Source: Acidobacteriota bacterium
Lineage (GTDB): Bacteria; Acidobacteriota; Vicinamibacteria; Vicinamibacterales; UBA2999
Direction of reading: 5' to 3'
Assembly (NCBI GenBank): GCA_963169195.1
Contig: CAUJDN010000055.1
Coordinates: forward strand, 1 to 37,898
DNA length: 37,898 bases
Of the stretch, positions 24,913-31,558 are shown piece after piece. The translations under genes and the position numbers were made by a program. The notes below the pieces were generated by a model that was given only the letters and a program-made list of their open reading frames with translations, ran no database searches and was not told where the DNA came from. The stretch's first letter is position 1; each line of letters begins with the position of its first letter.

Positions 24913-25751
24913 CGTCCCGTGGCGCTCCCGTGCGGTGGCACCACGGCGATGGCCCGCAGCGGCGCGCCGCTCCCTCCCTTGATCTTCATCGGCAGGGCGA
25001 CGATGGTGGCGCCGCGCGCGGGCAGCCGATCGAGATTGGTCAGGTTCTCGAAACCCGGAACGTTCCGCTCGTACAGGATGCGGTGTGACTCGAAGTGCGA
25101 CGACTGCCCGTAGTCGATGCTGGCCGTGTCGATGCCGACGGCCTTCACCCTGCGCGTCTCGGCGAGCCAGTGCGCGGCGTCGGGGTGGAGGCCGGGGAAG
25201 TGCAGCAGGGGAACCGCGGCCTCACCGCGCGCGCTCGTTCCGAGGTATGTGTCCGCGTCGGGCCACCGCCGCGAGTAGTCCGTGCGAATCAGGACGATGG
25301 CGCCCTCATCGATGGGCCCGTTCGCCTGTTCCCAGGCCGTGAGGTCGGCCACGCTCACCTGGTAGTCGGGCTGCGCCGCGCAGGCGGCCGACACATCCAC
25401 CACCACCGCGCCGCCCACGAGCCGCTCGATCGGGATCTGCTCGACGGTCCATCGTCCCCGTGCGAAGTGGATGGGGGCGTCGAGGTGCGTGCCGCCGTGC
25501 TCGGAGGTGGCGAAGTTGTTGGCGGCGTAGTAGTAGCCCTCCGGCGTCATGCCGGACGCGACGACGTCGAGCCGGAACGTCTCTGCGGTGGGCCAGAAGA
25601 TCGCGTCGGCGCTGTACTCGTGCGAGAGGTCCACGAGGGCGCCCTGGAGGAGGCCAGGCGGCGGCGCGGCAGGCGCCGGGGGCGGCGGCGCGCATGCCAG
25701 GGCCGGCGCGAGGACGATGAGGGGCAGCAGGATCCACCGGATTGATTGCAT
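24909..25751 (-). CDS. Cyclase-family (kynurenine formamidase-like) lipoprotein
   Basis: A 280-aa protein. I start at ATG 25751 (ggag 7 nt upstream); the open frame continues to 25805. The N-terminus is a lipoprotein signal (LLPLIVLAPALAC). The metal-binding signature HGGTHLDAPIHF of the cyclase/KynB metal hydrolase superfamily is intact, and the conserved IDYGQSSHFESHRILYERNV and LPMKIKGGSGAPLRAIAV blocks are present. These enzymes hydrolyse amide or ester bonds with a Zn or Mn pair; N-formylkynurenine is one substrate, but the secreted, lipid-anchored form here makes kynurenine metabolism doubtful. Translationally coupled to the CNBD-DUF1003 gene. Confidence 0.85.
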   Translation of the reverse strand: MQSIRWILLPLIVLAPALACAPPPPAPAAPPPGLLQGALVDLSHEYSADAIFWPTAETFRLDVVASGMTPEGYYYAANNFATSEHGGTHLDAPIHFARGRWTVEQIPIERLVGGAVVVDVSAACAAQPDYQVSVADLTAWEQANGPIDEGAIVLIRTDYSRRWPDADTYLGTSARGEAAVPLLHFPGLHPDAAHWLAETRRVKAVGIDTASIDYGQSSHFESHRILYERNVPGFENLTNLDRLPARGATIVALPMKIKGGSGAPLRAIAVVPPHGSATGR

Positions 25752-25836
25752 GCGTGACTCCGTCCAGACCGACGGTCGAAACCTGTGACGTCCCTCACCC
25801 GGCACCCCCGTGGAGGAAGAGTGGCCGATTCGACTT

Positions 25837-26886
25837 CTACTTCGCGGTCAGGCTCTCCTCGAGGAAGGCGATGAGCGGCGGCAGCACCTTGTCCGGGGCC
25901 TCGAGGTGCGGCACGTGGCCGAGCCCGGCGATGAGGTGCACGCGGCCGTTGCCGTTCGGGATGGCCCTGGCGAGGGCGTGCATCCGCTCCTGGAAGCTGG
26001 CGGCCGTGCCGAGGAGCATGTCCTCCGCGCCGCCGAAGGCGAGCGTGGGCACCTGGATGTGCGGCCAGTCGTAGACGACGGGATCGGCGTAGAGCATCTG
26101 GCCGATGAGCGCCTGGACCATCGCGAGCCTCGGCCAGTCGGCGCTCAGGGTCCACGAGTAGCGGATGCGGGTGTACCGCTCGAACTCGTCGTTCCACGCC
26201 CCGGGATCGTGTGCCACGTAGCGGCCCAGGCCCGCGCGCGTGCTCTGGTAGTCGGTCTTCAGGGTCTGCGCGTAGCCCTGGTCGATGGGCGTCATGGGCC
26301 GGGCGAACCGTCCATCGGTGAGGCCGATGGGATTGTAGATGACGATCCGCTCGACCGCCTTCGGATACTGCGTCGCGAAGCGTGTCGCGAGCATGCCGCC
26401 CATCGAGTGGCCGACGACAGCCACCTTCTCGATCTTCTCGTGCTGCAGGATCAGGGAGGTGTTCCGCGCCTGCGAGTTGAGGTTGTACGGGGCGATGGGC
26501 TTGGACGATCTGCCGTAGCCGATCTGGTCCGGGACGATGACGCGGAAGCCTTCCTTGGCGAGGGCGTCGATGATGGCCCCGAAGTAGAAGCCGCCGAAGT
26601 TGTTGCCGTGCAACAGCATCACCGTGTGCCCGTTCGGCATCCCCTGCGGCGCGACATCCATGTACGCGATGCGGACGTCCTGGCTGTAGACGCTGATGTC
26701 CAGGTACTTGCTGGGATAGGGATACGGGCACTCGTCGCAGGTGATGCTGCCGGGCTTGACGTCGGTGGGCGTCGGGACGGGTGGCAGGACACCGCGGCCA
26801 CCCTGCGCCGACGTGAAGGCGGCGGTCATCGGGAGCAGCAGGAGCGAGCACATGAGCGTGCGCAGGTGTGTGTGCATGGTCTCCAT
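25837..26886 (-). CDS. Exported alpha/beta hydrolase
   Basis: A 349-aa alpha/beta-fold hydrolase with an N-terminal signal peptide (LRTLMCSLLLLPMTAAFTSA). Oxyanion-hole segment LLHGNN near 91-96, nucleophile elbow GHSMGG with Ser161, likely acid Asp in GGAEDM (about 295) and His in AGLGHVPH (about 325). Two cysteines in TCDECPYPYP near residue 50 could form a disulfide. The fold covers esterases, epoxide hydrolases and dehalogenases; I cannot tell which, but Ser as nucleophile argues against dehalogenase or epoxide hydrolase. Upstream gap is 85 bp from the cyclase-family gene on the same strand, so they may be co-transcribed. Confidence 0.88.
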   Translation of the reverse strand: METMHTHLRTLMCSLLLLPMTAAFTSAQGGRGVLPPVPTPTDVKPGSITCDECPYPYPSKYLDISVYSQDVRIAYMDVAPQGMPNGHTVMLLHGNNFGGFYFGAIIDALAKEGFRVIVPDQIGYGRSSKPIAPYNLNSQARNTSLILQHEKIEKVAVVGHSMGGMLATRFATQYPKAVERIVIYNPIGLTDGRFARPMTPIDQGYAQTLKTDYQSTRAGLGRYVAHDPGAWNDEFERYTRIRYSWTLSADWPRLAMVQALIGQMLYADPVVYDWPHIQVPTLAFGGAEDMLLGTAASFQERMHALARAIPNGNGRVHLIAGLGHVPHLEAPDKVLPPLIAFLEESLTAK

Positions 26887-26963
26887 CGGTCGTGGTCGTC
26901 CGTACTGAACGCGGAGTGGCGCCCGACACCCTGGGGCGTTCGGCCTCCGCGCGTTCGACGGGC

Positions 26964-27166
26964 ATTGTATGCGAGATGGATGGCTTCAAATTGTCGTTCG
27001 CGCCGAAGGGCCGAGACGCGGTCGGGGAGACTCTCGAGTAGACGAGCGTGACCGGACGCCGCGGGCGGGTGAAATCTCAGGCCGAACCCGCATTGTGCCG
27101 CTCGACCCGCCGCGCAAGATCACCAGCCTCGCCGACGTAGAGGCTGCCGTCGAAGCAACAGTCCAG
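26964..27166 (-). pseudogene. Decayed GIY-YIG (UPF0213-type) endonuclease gene
   Basis: Minus-strand translation from 27166 gives LDCCFDGSLYVGEAGDLARR, then VERHNAGSA, then a TGA stop at 27079-27077, then DFTRPRRPVTLVYSRVSPT in the same frame. Near 27016 the reading shifts frame and continues SALRRERQFEAIHLAYN. The blocks CxDGSLYVGxxxDLxxRVxxHN, YTxxRRPVxLVY and ALxRERQ are the conserved core of small GIY-YIG proteins of the YhbQ/UPF0213 family. The stop, the frameshift and a degenerate start show it is dead. It borders the hipBA promoter, which suggests older gene-exchange activity at this site. Confidence 0.75.
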
Positions 27167-27267
27167 CCGTGCTCCAACGACCAACACTCACGGAGCGTGC
27201 CAATCCGTGACGAACGATGTGTTCTTCGACCGCATGCGTGCGCAGACGATTCAAACGTATGCGCATC

Positions 27268-27295
27268 TTGACCGGCTCAAAGAGTCCGATATTTC
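27268..27295 (+). promoter_or_regulatory. Predicted promoter of hipBA
   Basis: TTGACC at 27268-27273 and TATTTC at 27290-27295 are spaced by 16 nt, a reasonable sigma-70-like pair. The -10 overlaps operator 1, so a bound HipB would block polymerase. Confidence 0.5.
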
Positions 27296-27308
27296 CCGAT
27301 CGGGAAAT
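27291..27308. promoter_or_regulatory. hipBA operator 1, 18-bp palindrome
   Basis: A perfect 18-bp palindrome with core TTCCCGATCGGGAA. The same 14-bp core recurs 50 bp downstream (operator 2). HipB antitoxins bind palindromes upstream of their own operon, so this is the probable autorepression site. Confidence 0.8.
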
Positions 27309-27342
27309 TCACTAGACATCAGTTCACGGAGTGGTCATGATA

Positions 27343-27356
27343 TTCCCGATCGGGAA
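27343..27356. promoter_or_regulatory. hipBA operator 2, 14-bp palindrome
   Basis: A perfect palindrome TTCCCGATCGGGAA, identical to the core of operator 1 and centred exactly 50 bp from it (nearly five helical turns). It ends 9 bp before the hipB start codon. The spacing would put both sites on the same face of the DNA and allow looping or cooperative HipB binding. Confidence 0.8.
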
Positions 27357-27365
27357 CACTGCAAT

Positions 27366-27590
27366 ATGACCATCGAAGAGATCGGCACCGCCGTGCGGCA
27401 GGCCCGCCTCGCACAGGGCCTGCGCCAGGATCAGTTGGCCGCGGCCGCTGGTGTCGGTCTGCGCTTCCTGGTCGAACTGGAGCGTGGGAAGCCCACCGTA
27501 CGCCTCGACAAGGTGCTCGCCGTCCTGAGTGCCCTTGGCTGCCGTCTGGACGTCACGCCGCCGCCGGTACCGGCAGGAAGTGACGCCTGA
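27366..27590 (+). CDS. hipB: HipB-type antitoxin, XRE-family repressor
   Basis: A 74-aa Cro/C1-type helix-turn-helix protein (VRQARLAQGLRQDQLAAAAG, then VGLRFLVELERGKPTVRLDK). I start at ATG 27366 because the open frame further upstream runs through both operators. The HTH fold occupies residues 5-62, followed by a short Pro-rich tail (TPPPVPAGSDA), which in HipB contacts the toxin. It neutralises HipA and represses the operon through the two upstream palindromes. The stop overlaps the hipA start by 1 nt (TGATG). Confidence 0.92.
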   Translation: MTIEEIGTAVRQARLAQGLRQDQLAAAAGVGLRFLVELERGKPTVRLDKVLAVLSALGCRLDVTPPPVPAGSDA

Positions 27591-28846
27591 TGCGGACGCT
27601 CTCGGTCTGGTGGGACCGCGTGGTCGTCGGCAGGTTGCAGGTGAATCAACACGGTCAGATGCGGTTCACCTACGCCGCCGACTGGCTGGCCGACACGTCG
27701 CGGCCTGCGATCTCGTTCTCGCTGCCCAAGCAGGAGCAGCCGTTCACGCAGCGCCAATGCCGTCCGTTCTTCGCGGGCCTTCTGCCCGAGGAGACGCAGC
27801 GCGATGTGATCGCCGGAGCTCTCGGCATCTCCAAGGGCAATGACTTCGCGTTCCTCGAAGCGCTTGGTGGCGATGTCGCAGGAGCCCTGTCTCTCTGGCC
27901 GGAGGGCGATGTGCCACCCGCACCCGAACCGACGGGTACGCCGCGTCCACTCACCGACGAGGGACTGGTCGGAGTGCTGGACACGCTCCCGCGGCGCCCG
28001 CTGCTGGCCGGCCGCGAAGGGCTGCGACTCTCGTTGGCTGGTGCGCAGACCAAGCTGCCCGTCGTGCTGGTCGATGACCGTGTGGCGCTGCCGACCCCGG
28101 GACAACCGACGACGCACATCCTGAAGCCGGCCATCGCGCGGTTCCCACACACCACTGAGAACGAGGCACTGATGTTGACACTGGCCGCAGCGGTGGGGCT
28201 GCGGGTAGCGCCCGTGGCGGCTCGGAGCGTTGGGGGACGGTCATACCTGCTCGTCACCCGCTACGACCGCCGGTTCGATGCGAACGGGCAGGCGCACCGG
28301 CTGCATCAGGAAGACTTCTGCCAGGCGCTCGGCATTGTGCCTGAGCGGAAATACGCGGCGGAAGGCGGTCCGACGTTCAAGACGGGGTTCGACCTGCTTC
28401 GCAGGGCGACGACGCGTCCAGCCGGCGCGGTGCTGGCCTTCCTTGATGCCGCCATCTTCAACGTGATCGTCGGCAACGCCGACGCACATGGCAAGAACTT
28501 CAGCCTGCTGTACCAGTCCGCCGGCGTGAGCCTTGCCCCGTTCTACGACCTTCTCTCAACCGTCGCCTACCCTGATCTGTCGCCGAACCTCGCCATGAAG
28601 ATCGCCAAGCGGGCGACGCTCGAGGAGATCGGGCAGGTCACGTGGACGGCGTTCGCGGAGGACATCGGATTGCCGGCATCGTTCGTTCGCCGGCGTGTGC
28701 GGGAACTCTCTGACGCCGTGAGCAGCCAAGTGCCGCCGCTCCCGGACAGCGCGGCACTAACCGGACTCGACGCTTCCGCGCTGAAGAACTACGCGGCGCT
28801 CATCGCGTCCCGGGCGGAACGGCTGGCTACGACGATCACGACGTAG
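27590..28846 (+). CDS. hipA: HipA-type toxin, Ser/Thr kinase
   Basis: A 418-aa protein, full length for the family. N-terminal subdomain ~1-110 (FAGLLPEETQRDVIAGALGI). Kinase core: autophosphorylation loop LSLAGAQTK with Ser148, ATP-binding Lys179 in HILKP, HQEDFCQALG (239-248), catalytic loop GNADAHGKN with Asp298, and FYDLLS with Asp320 as the metal-binding aspartate. All are intact, so it should be active. The best-known HipA phosphorylates glutamyl-tRNA synthetase and causes persistence; other homologues have other aminoacyl-tRNA synthetase targets, so the target here is unknown. It is flanked by a dead GIY-YIG gene and a dead integrase, consistent with a transferred module. Confidence 0.93.
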   Translation: MRTLSVWWDRVVVGRLQVNQHGQMRFTYAADWLADTSRPAISFSLPKQEQPFTQRQCRPFFAGLLPEETQRDVIAGALGISKGNDFAFLEALGGDVAGALSLWPEGDVPPAPEPTGTPRPLTDEGLVGVLDTLPRRPLLAGREGLRLSLAGAQTKLPVVLVDDRVALPTPGQPTTHILKPAIARFPHTTENEALMLTLAAAVGLRVAPVAARSVGGRSYLLVTRYDRRFDANGQAHRLHQEDFCQALGIVPERKYAAEGGPTFKTGFDLLRRATTRPAGAVLAFLDAAIFNVIVGNADAHGKNFSLLYQSAGVSLAPFYDLLSTVAYPDLSPNLAMKIAKRATLEEIGQVTWTAFAEDIGLPASFVRRRVRELSDAVSSQVPPLPDSAALTGLDASALKNYAALIASRAERLATTITT

Positions 28847-28872
28847 ATGGTAGATGACTGACATCAACCTCT

Positions 28873-29111
28873 GGGCTGCGATACGTGCCGTTGACCCGGC
28901 GGCTGGCCGAGGCGCTGAACGGCGCGCGTCATCTGCGAAACAGACGGGTGCCGTGTGCGGACGGCAAGTCGGTCACGCAGAAGGTCGTGCAGGTGGCCGT
29001 TCGACGAGCCGCCAGACGAGCGAACGTCAGGCCCGGTGTCCACATCCTCAGGCACACGTTCTGCTCGCACCTGGCGATGTGCGTGGGGCGCCGGCAAGAG
29101 CGATTCAGGAG
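28873..29111 (+). pseudogene. Truncated, frameshifted tyrosine recombinase (integrase) remnant
   Basis: Only part of the catalytic domain is left. Readable blocks: GLRYVPLTRRLAEALNGARH, then KVVQVAVRRAARRANVRPGV, then HILRHTFCSHLAM, which contains the HxxR catalytic box. Two extra bases at 29080-29081 shift the frame, after which RGAPARAIQE continues the family consensus to 29111; the following GH box and catalytic Tyr are absent. The N-terminal catalytic Arg region is also missing. It lies 157 bp from the tmRNA 3' end, the classic target of such enzymes, and just after hipA. Confidence 0.85.
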
Positions 29112-29167
29112 CGGGAACGCCGAGGGCCGAAAGAGCCAGTCAGCGTGACCGAAGGTGGTCCGCCTTC

Positions 29168-29192
29168 GCACTTGCACGATCGGCGCAAGTGC
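29168..29192. repeat. 8-bp hairpin between integrase remnant and tmRNA
   Basis: gcacttgc (29168-29175) and gcaagtgc (29185-29192) form a perfect 8-bp stem with a 9-nt loop. It is part of a GC-rich palindromic stretch downstream of ssrA; no U-tract follows on either strand. Confidence 0.7.
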
Positions 29193-29203
29193 TTCGGCGC
29201 GAC

Positions 29204-29268
29204 AGACTTCGCTGGTGAGGCGGCTCGTGGCCGGCCGGGACGAAGCTCGCCGCAGGCGGGCGAAGTCT
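29204..29268. repeat. Inverted repeat abutting the tmRNA 3' end
   Basis: agacttcgc (29204-29212) and gcgaagtct (29260-29268) are perfect inverted copies 47 bp apart. The right copy ends on the base that encodes the final A of the tmRNA CCA end. Between them lies a further GC-rich imperfect palindrome (aagctcgccgcaggcgggcg). It could act as the ssrA transcription terminator, an attachment-site remnant, or a decayed extragenic element. Confidence 0.6.
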
Positions 29269-29623
29269 GGTGGAGGCGGCGGGAGTTGAACCCGCGTCCG
29301 AAGATACGTCGTCGCAGTCCACTACGTGCGTGTCCCCATTCTGATGTCGCGACCGGTTAGGAACGGGGCCAAGTGCCCCGGCCGCCATCTCCGATACATC
29401 TCGCCATCACGCGTCGGAGCGGCACGTGACAGCCAGCCTGCTTGATGACGGTCATCCCCGGGCCACAGGCCGTCCCGGGGCGACCGCTCACTGGTTATTA
29501 AGCAGCGAGAGCGTAGTCTGCGTTCGCAGTTACGTGGTTTCCATCGGGGTTTAACGAGGGCCAGATGGAGTCCTCGGCACGCGTTCCGCGATCCCGCACC
29601 CCCGTCGAAGCCAAGTCGCCCCC
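29268..29623 (-). ncRNA. ssrA: tmRNA (transfer-messenger RNA), tag ANADYALAA
   Basis: The minus strand starts at 29623 with GGGGGCGACTTGGCTTCGAC and ends at 29268 with GGTTCAACTCCCGCCGCCTC followed by CACCA. The 5' GGGGGCG pairs with 3' CGCCTCC (one G-U pair) to form the acceptor stem, the T arm is canonical and CCA is encoded. Length 356 nt, typical. The tag reading frame is at 29527-29498: GCG AAC GCA GAC TAC GCT CTC GCT GCT then TAA TAA, encoding ANADYALAA with the usual ALAA degron. tmRNA with SmpB rescues stalled ribosomes and marks the product for proteolysis. Confidence 0.96.
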
Positions 29624-29653
29624 GGGAGGAGTGTGCCGCGAATTGCAACCTCC

Positions 29654-29682
29654 ATTGTACGGCCTGTGGGCCTGCCGGGCAA
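29654..29682 (-). promoter_or_regulatory. Predicted ssrA promoter
   Basis: On the minus strand TTGCCC (29682-29677) and TACAAT (29659-29654) are separated by exactly 17 nt. Transcription would start near 29647, leaving a leader of about 24 nt to be removed (RNase P) to give the mature 5' end at 29623. Confidence 0.75.
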
Positions 29683-29839
29683 TCGGGGGAGGGCTGCGCG
29701 ACGCGCGGCGGAGGGGCTTTGGTGGGCGGTCGGCAGGCCGTGGGCCTGCGGGGGGAATTCGACGCGCCACGCGTTGTATCAACAAGCGGGGTAGACTCAA
29801 CAGGACCCCCGCGCGCGGGGCAGCATCCCGGAGGCAGCC

Positions 29840-30388
29840 ATGAACATCCTCGAAACCATCCTCGCCGCACAGAACGGTGGCGCCGTCAAACAGATGGGCC
29901 AGCAGCTTGGCCTCGGCGACGACCAGGCGTCCAGCGTCCTGTCGGCCCTGGTGCCAGCCCTGGCAGCCGGGTTCCAGCGCAACATGCAGAGTTCCGGCGG
30001 TCTCGAGTCGCTCATGGGCGCGCTCGCAAGCGGCCAGCACTCGCGCTATCTGGACAGCCCCGCCGCGCTGGGCAGTGCGATCGACGATGGGAATGGCATC
30101 CTGGGTCACATCCTGGGCAGCCGGGACGTGAGCCGCCAGGTCGCCGCCCGTGCTGCCAGTCAGACGGGCATCGACGCCGGCATCCTGAAGAAGGCCCTGC
30201 CCCTTGTGGCCGCGATGATGATGGGCGCCATGGCGCGGCAGGGGGGAGGGTCGTCACTGGGGGCATCGCTCGGGGGCTCGCCGCAGGGCGGCGGTCTCAT
30301 GTCGATGCTCACGCCGCTGCTCGACCAGAACCGCGACGGATCGATGATTGACGACGTGCTGGGGATGCTCGGGAAGATGGGGCGCTAG
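29840..30388 (+). CDS. DUF937/YidB-like protein
   Basis: A 182-aa protein starting ATG at 29840 (ggaggc 5 nt upstream). It carries the helical DUF937 pattern: LGLGDDQASSVLSALVPALA, then GNGILGHILGSRDVSRQVAA, then GIDAGILKKALPLVAAMMMG, followed by a Gly/Ser-rich stretch (RQGGGSSLGASLGGSPQGGG) and a C-terminal DQNRDGSMIDDVLGMLGKMG. No signal peptide. Function is not established for the family. It stands alone, divergent from ssrA. Confidence 0.88.
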   Translation: MNILETILAAQNGGAVKQMGQQLGLGDDQASSVLSALVPALAAGFQRNMQSSGGLESLMGALASGQHSRYLDSPAALGSAIDDGNGILGHILGSRDVSRQVAARAASQTGIDAGILKKALPLVAAMMMGAMARQGGGSSLGASLGGSPQGGGLMSMLTPLLDQNRDGSMIDDVLGMLGKMGR

Positions 30389-30501
30389 CGCGAAACCTCG
30401 TCGAGCGGTGGGCGACCTCCTGGTCCTGCGCGGATCTGGCGAGAACCGTGAAGGCACGCGCGTCCCGTGGTGTGCGCCCCGCCCGGGCCTACGGGCCTGC
30501 C

Positions 30502-30530
30502 TTGACTTGGCCGATACCCCTCTCCATAAT
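30502..30530 (+). promoter_or_regulatory. Predicted sigma-70-type promoter of the GAF/transglycosylase operon
   Basis: TTGACT (30502-30507) and CATAAT (30525-30530) with a 17-nt spacer, followed by an A-rich stretch (ggcaaaaaac). The start codon of the operon's first gene is about 70 nt downstream at 30605. This is the best-looking housekeeping promoter in the window together with that of ssrA. Confidence 0.75.
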
Positions 30531-30604
30531 GGCAAAAAACGGACGACGCGATCCCAGCCGCGGCCCAAGTCCTCTGAAACGTCAGGCTTTTCACGAGAGA
30601 GACG

Positions 30605-31558
30605 ATGGCGCTTGAAGACCGCATCCGCACGTCCGTCGACCAGGCCGTTCAGAGCCTGCTGTCAGAACTCCAATCCGTCAGCGCCGATGAGGTGGCGCGC
30701 CAGGTCGGTGAGGCCGAGCAGCGTCTTCACGCAGAGTTCGAGCAGAGGCTGACGGAGCTCGAATCACAGCACCGGGAGCAGGTGGCGCAGGCCGTGCACG
30801 ACGCGGTGGAGGCCGCGGCCGGCCAGCAGATTGCCGAGGCGCGCGAGGATGCCGAGCGCCGCCTGGCGGACGCAAGAGCCGAAGCCGACGAGCGCCTGCA
30901 GGCAGCGATGGTGGAGACCGAAGCGCGCGCCATTGCCGAGACTCGCGCGACCTTGACGGCGGAACTGGCGAGCGGGCGCGAGCAGGAACTGGCCAGCATC
31001 ACCCGGCTCGTCGAGAGCGTGCGAGGGCTGGACGGCGCCGCCTCGCTCAGCGAGGTGCTGGATGCCCTGGCGCTCGCGGCCGGCCGTGAGGCGGCGCGCG
31101 CGGCCGTGGTCGTCATCAAGGGCGACCACATCACGGGGTGGCGGCTGTCCGGGTTCGGCGTGCGCGACGCGCAACCCAAGTCCGTGGACCTGCCACTGCA
31201 GGAGGCCGGCGTCATCTCGCTGGCCGTCTCGTCGGCGCGTGCCGTGACCACGCGCGACGGCGCCGCCGACGGCCCCGGCTTCGAGCACGTGCCTCCGGAC
31301 CGCATGGGCATGGCCATCCCCGTCCTGGTAGGGGGGCGCGTCGTCGCCGTGGTGTACGCGGATGGAGCGGGCGAATCGGCCGAACAGGCGGTGCCCGCTA
31401 CGTGGCCGGAGGTCATCGAGGTGCTCGCGCGCCACGCGGGACGGTGCCTCGAAGCACTGACCGCCCAGAAGGCGGCCCCGCCGCCCAGCGGCGCTTCGAG
31501 GCTGGGCGTTACCCACGCCGCACTGCGCGCCGCCGCGACATCCGGAGCGGTGGGATGA
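30605..31558 (+). CDS. Coiled-coil protein with C-terminal GAF-like domain
   Basis: A 317-aa soluble protein. Residues 1-135 are almost entirely a charged alanine-rich coiled coil (AEQRLHAEFEQRLTELESQH; REDAERRLADARAEADERLQ). Residues ~135-290 look like a GAF sensor domain (LASITRLVESVRGLDGAASL then SEVLDALALAAGREAARAAV; later MGMAIPVLVGGRVVAVVYAD; a closing helix WPEVIEVLARHAGRCLEAL). The gene's stop overlaps the start of the lytic transglycosylase (ATGA), so the two are made together. No output domain is present, so it may be a scaffold or sensor that controls a partner. Ligand unknown. Confidence 0.8.
   Translation: MALEDRIRTSVDQAVQSLLSELQSVSADEVARQVGEAEQRLHAEFEQRLTELESQHREQVAQAVHDAVEAAAGQQIAEAREDAERRLADARAEADERLQAAMVETEARAIAETRATLTAELASGREQELASITRLVESVRGLDGAASLSEVLDALALAAGREAARAAVVVIKGDHITGWRLSGFGVRDAQPKSVDLPLQEAGVISLAVSSARAVTTRDGAADGPGFEHVPPDRMGMAIPVLVGGRVVAVVYADGAGESAEQAVPATWPEVIEVLARHAGRCLEALTAQKAAPPPSGASRLGVTHAALRAAATSGAVG

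Noticed and set aside
26887..27200. Left attachment site matching the tmRNA 3' end
   Set aside because: I looked for a copy of the T-arm/acceptor sequence (ggagttgaacccgc) on the far side of hipBA and did not find one.
28854..29360. 168-codon plus-strand ORF over the integrase remnant and tmRNA end
   Set aside because: Only its RGAPARAIQE segment is protein-like; the rest is out of frame with the integrase and runs antisense through ssrA.
29781..29800. Promoter TTGTAT/TAGACT for the DUF937 gene
   Set aside because: The two boxes are only 12 nt apart, too close for a sigma-70 promoter.
29498..30109. 203-codon minus-strand ORF ending in the tmRNA tag
   Set aside because: It runs antisense to the DUF937 gene and ends by chance in the tag frame; the tag is translated from tmRNA, not from this ORF.
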